DNA from: a bacterium
GTDB lineage: Bacteria; SZUA-79; Acidulodesulfobacterales; Acidulodesulfobacteraceae
Assembly (NCBI GenBank): GCA_021781285.1
Contig: JAJXXD010000175.1
Span: forward strand, 1 to 7,121
Length of the DNA: 7,121 nt
Direction: 5' to 3'
The notes below the pieces were generated by a model that was not told where the DNA came from, did no database searches, and was given only the letters and a program-made list of their open reading frames with translations. Position numbers and translations under genes: made by a program. Within the stretch, counting starts at the first letter, position 1; each line of letters begins with the position of its first letter. Below, one piece after another: positions 6,046 to 7,121 of this stretch.

Positions 6046-6067
6046 TAAATAATTATATTTTAAATTT

Positions 6068-6086
6068 TAATAGAGATTCTCTATTA
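6068..6086. repeat. Perfect short inverted repeat between gmhB and tracrRNA
   Basis: TAATAGAG and CTCTATTA form an 8-bp perfect hairpin with a 3-nt loop. It lies 31 bp beyond the gmhB stop on the minus strand and beyond the tracrRNA end on the plus strand, so it may help end either transcript. Neither strand has a good U-tract after the stem and the stem is AT-rich, so a terminator role is weakly supported. The rest of 6045-6117 is plain AT-rich sequence with no other recognisable element. Confidence 0.3.
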
Positions 6087-6117
6087 TTTCAAGTAAATAA
6101 ATTATAATAAATTTTAA

Positions 6118-6672
6118 TTACACGGTTTTCATAATAATTTCCGCCGCTTCCTTCAAGTCGTTGACGTAAAAGTCGGGGGCAATGTTTTCGTCGTGTTCGT
6201 ACATAAAATTCCTTATGTAGAAAGACTTTAAGCCGGAGTTTTTTGCGAGCATGATGTCGCTGTCCTTGTCGCCTATCATAAATGATTTATCGGCATCGAT
6301 ATTAAACTTTTCGGCGCCCTTAAGCACCATTCCGGTTCCGGGTTTTCGGCAGGAGCATTTTATATTATAAGGTTCGACAGTTCCGTTTTCGTGGTGAGGG
6401 CAGAAATATAAATCGTCGATTATTATTCCGTTATCTTCGTATATTTTAAGCAGTCTGTTATTTACCGCCGTCAAATCGTCCATATTGAAAAAACCCTTTG
6501 CGATGCCCGCCTGATTCGTAACTATTATAAGCAGGAATCCGGCGGCTTTCAGAATTTTCAAGGCTTCAACGGAGTTCGGCATTATAATTATATCTTCAGG
6601 ATTTTTTAAATAGCCTACGTCTTTGATTAATATGCCGTCTCTGTCTAAAAATACGCATTTATTTTTATTCAT
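6118..6672 (-). CDS. gmhB: D-glycero-D-manno-heptose 1,7-bisphosphate 7-phosphatase
   Basis: This 184-residue HAD-superfamily phosphatase has normal GmhB length. It removes the 7-phosphate from heptose bisphosphate in the ADP-heptose pathway for the LPS inner core, in the cytoplasm. HAD motif I is FLDRDG (Asp10 nucleophile, Asp12 acid/base), motif II is TNQAG (Thr52), motif III includes Lys110 in CRKPGTG, and motif IV is GDKDSD (Asp135, Asp139). The structural zinc site typical of GmhB is complete: Cys91 and His93 in CPHH, and Cys106 and Cys108 in CSCRKP. Related histidinol phosphatases share this fold, but the acyltransferase neighbour favours a heptose role. The ATG at 6672 overlaps the end of the upstream acyltransferase gene by eight bases, so translation is probably coupled. 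The reading frame is intact. It ends 225 bp before the cas9 start and is unrelated to CRISPR function. Confidence 0.92.
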   Translation of the reverse strand: MNKNKCVFLDRDGILIKDVGYLKNPEDIIIMPNSVEALKILKAAGFLLIIVTNQAGIAKGFFNMDDLTAVNNRLLKIYEDNGIIIDDLYFCPHHENGTVEPYNIKCSCRKPGTGMVLKGAEKFNIDADKSFMIGDKDSDIMLAKNSGLKSFYIRNFMYEHDENIAPDFYVNDLKEAAEIIMKTV

Positions 6673-7121
6673 TTTCGTCCGGTCTTGTTTTCCACCTGTT
6701 ATGTATCCAGAACCACTGTTCGGGATATTGTTTTATTATATCTTCTATTTTCTCGTTAAACATTTTTAAAATATTCATCGTATCCGTCTTTCTGTTTCCC
6801 GTATATTGTATATCGAGCGGCTTTTCAATTATCAGTTTATGTTTTGTATAATTGCCCCGTGCATCTTTAAGTCTCGCGATAAAAGCCGGAACGACCGGCA
6901 GCCGGGTTTTTGCGGCGATATTCGCCATTCCCGGCATAGTGCAGGCTTTGATTCCGAAAAAATCTACAAAAACGCCTATGCGCTTGGAGGCATTTTCGTC
7001 AGGCAAGAATCCTACGATTTCATTGCCGTTTAATGCCGAAATTATACTTTTTACGGCGTTTTCCCTGTTGTAAATCACTTTATTTCCGCCCCCGGTCCTT
7101 AATTTGTATAAAATTTTTTCT
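6665..7121 (-). CDS. LpxL/HtrB-type lipid A biosynthesis acyltransferase, C-terminal part (runs off right edge)
   Basis: The frame is open to the right edge, so about 152 C-terminal residues are seen and the true start lies outside. A GTG at 7078 is not a convincing start, because the residues upstream of it (LRTGGGNKVIYNRENA) continue the family's conserved G-N-x-V-I pattern. Later family features are GFLPDEN, VDFFGIKACTMPGMANIAA, LPVVPAF, and the C-terminal QYPEQWFWIHNRWK. This family transfers a secondary acyl chain from acyl-ACP to Kdo-lipid A (or a related precursor) at the inner membrane. The catalytic HX4D motif and the N-terminal membrane helix would be upstream, beyond the window. 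The stop at 6665-6667 overlaps the gmhB start, so the two form an LPS operon. Which acyl position is modified cannot be told. Confidence 0.9.
   Translation of the reverse strand, partial: EKILYKLRTGGGNKVIYNRENAVKSIISALNGNEIVGFLPDENASKRIGVFVDFFGIKACTMPGMANIAAKTRLPVVPAFIARLKDARGNYTKHKLIIEKPLDIQYTGNRKTDTMNILKMFNEKIEDIIKQYPEQWFWIHNRWKTRPDENE

Noticed and set aside
6041..6110. TATAAT-like boxes on the minus strand (for example 6042-6047, 6052-6057, 6101-6106) as the cas9 promoter
   Set aside because: Each lacks a plausible -35 box at 16-18 bp, and the region is so AT-rich that such matches are expected. The cas9 promoter remains unplaced.
6806..7073. Plus-strand open frames opposite the acyltransferase gene
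   Set aside because: They are antisense to a conserved LpxL-type sequence and have no independent support.
7076..7078. GTG as the start of the acyltransferase
   Set aside because: The frame stays open to the window edge, and residues upstream of the GTG continue the family pattern. The catalytic HX4D part must lie further upstream.

Overview
This window holds a complete type II-C CRISPR-Cas9 locus from an AT-rich Gram-negative bacterium. LPS genes (a heptose-bisphosphate phosphatase and a lipid A-type acyltransferase) lie on the right, and the start of a heavy-metal (HMA-domain) gene lies on the left. No csn2 or cas4 is present. The species cannot be named from the sequence alone.

Layout, left to right. 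Positions 1-249 (minus) are the first 83 codons of a metal-binding protein that runs off the window. Positions 277-1700 are a CRISPR array of 22 repeats of 36 bp and 21 spacers (30 nt, two of 31 nt). Positions 1768-5892 (minus) are the operon cas9-cas1-cas2, with a 28-nt gap between cas9 and cas1 and an ATGA overlap between cas1 and cas2. Positions 5893-6117 contain a divergent tracrRNA gene on the plus strand, with a perfect consensus promoter. Positions 6118-7121 (minus) are gmhB and the C-terminal part of an LpxL/HtrB-type acyltransferase, overlapping by 8 bases.

How the parts work together. The repeat reads in crRNA sense on the plus strand (starts GTTTTCGG, ends TGATATAAT). It therefore points toward cas2, opposite to the cas operon. 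Every repeat ends in a perfect extended -10 promoter, as in Neisseria and Campylobacter II-C systems, so each crRNA can be transcribed separately with a guide of about 24 nt. The tracrRNA pairs with the first 29 nt of the repeat without a bulge (two G-U wobbles). Its tail can fold into a pseudoknotted scaffold like that of Campylobacter jejuni. Cas9 is small (955 aa) and has all RuvC and HNH catalytic residues. Cas1 and Cas2 look intact, so the system is probably functional.

The points most worth a second look are the C. jejuni-like tracrRNA fold paired with a compact Cas9, an inverted partial repeat just beyond the last repeat that looks like a terminator for the array, a duplicated spacer (7 and 10), a repeat-like sequence that any cas9 transcript starting upstream of tracrRNA would carry, and a spacer plus post-array segment that together read as one gene start.
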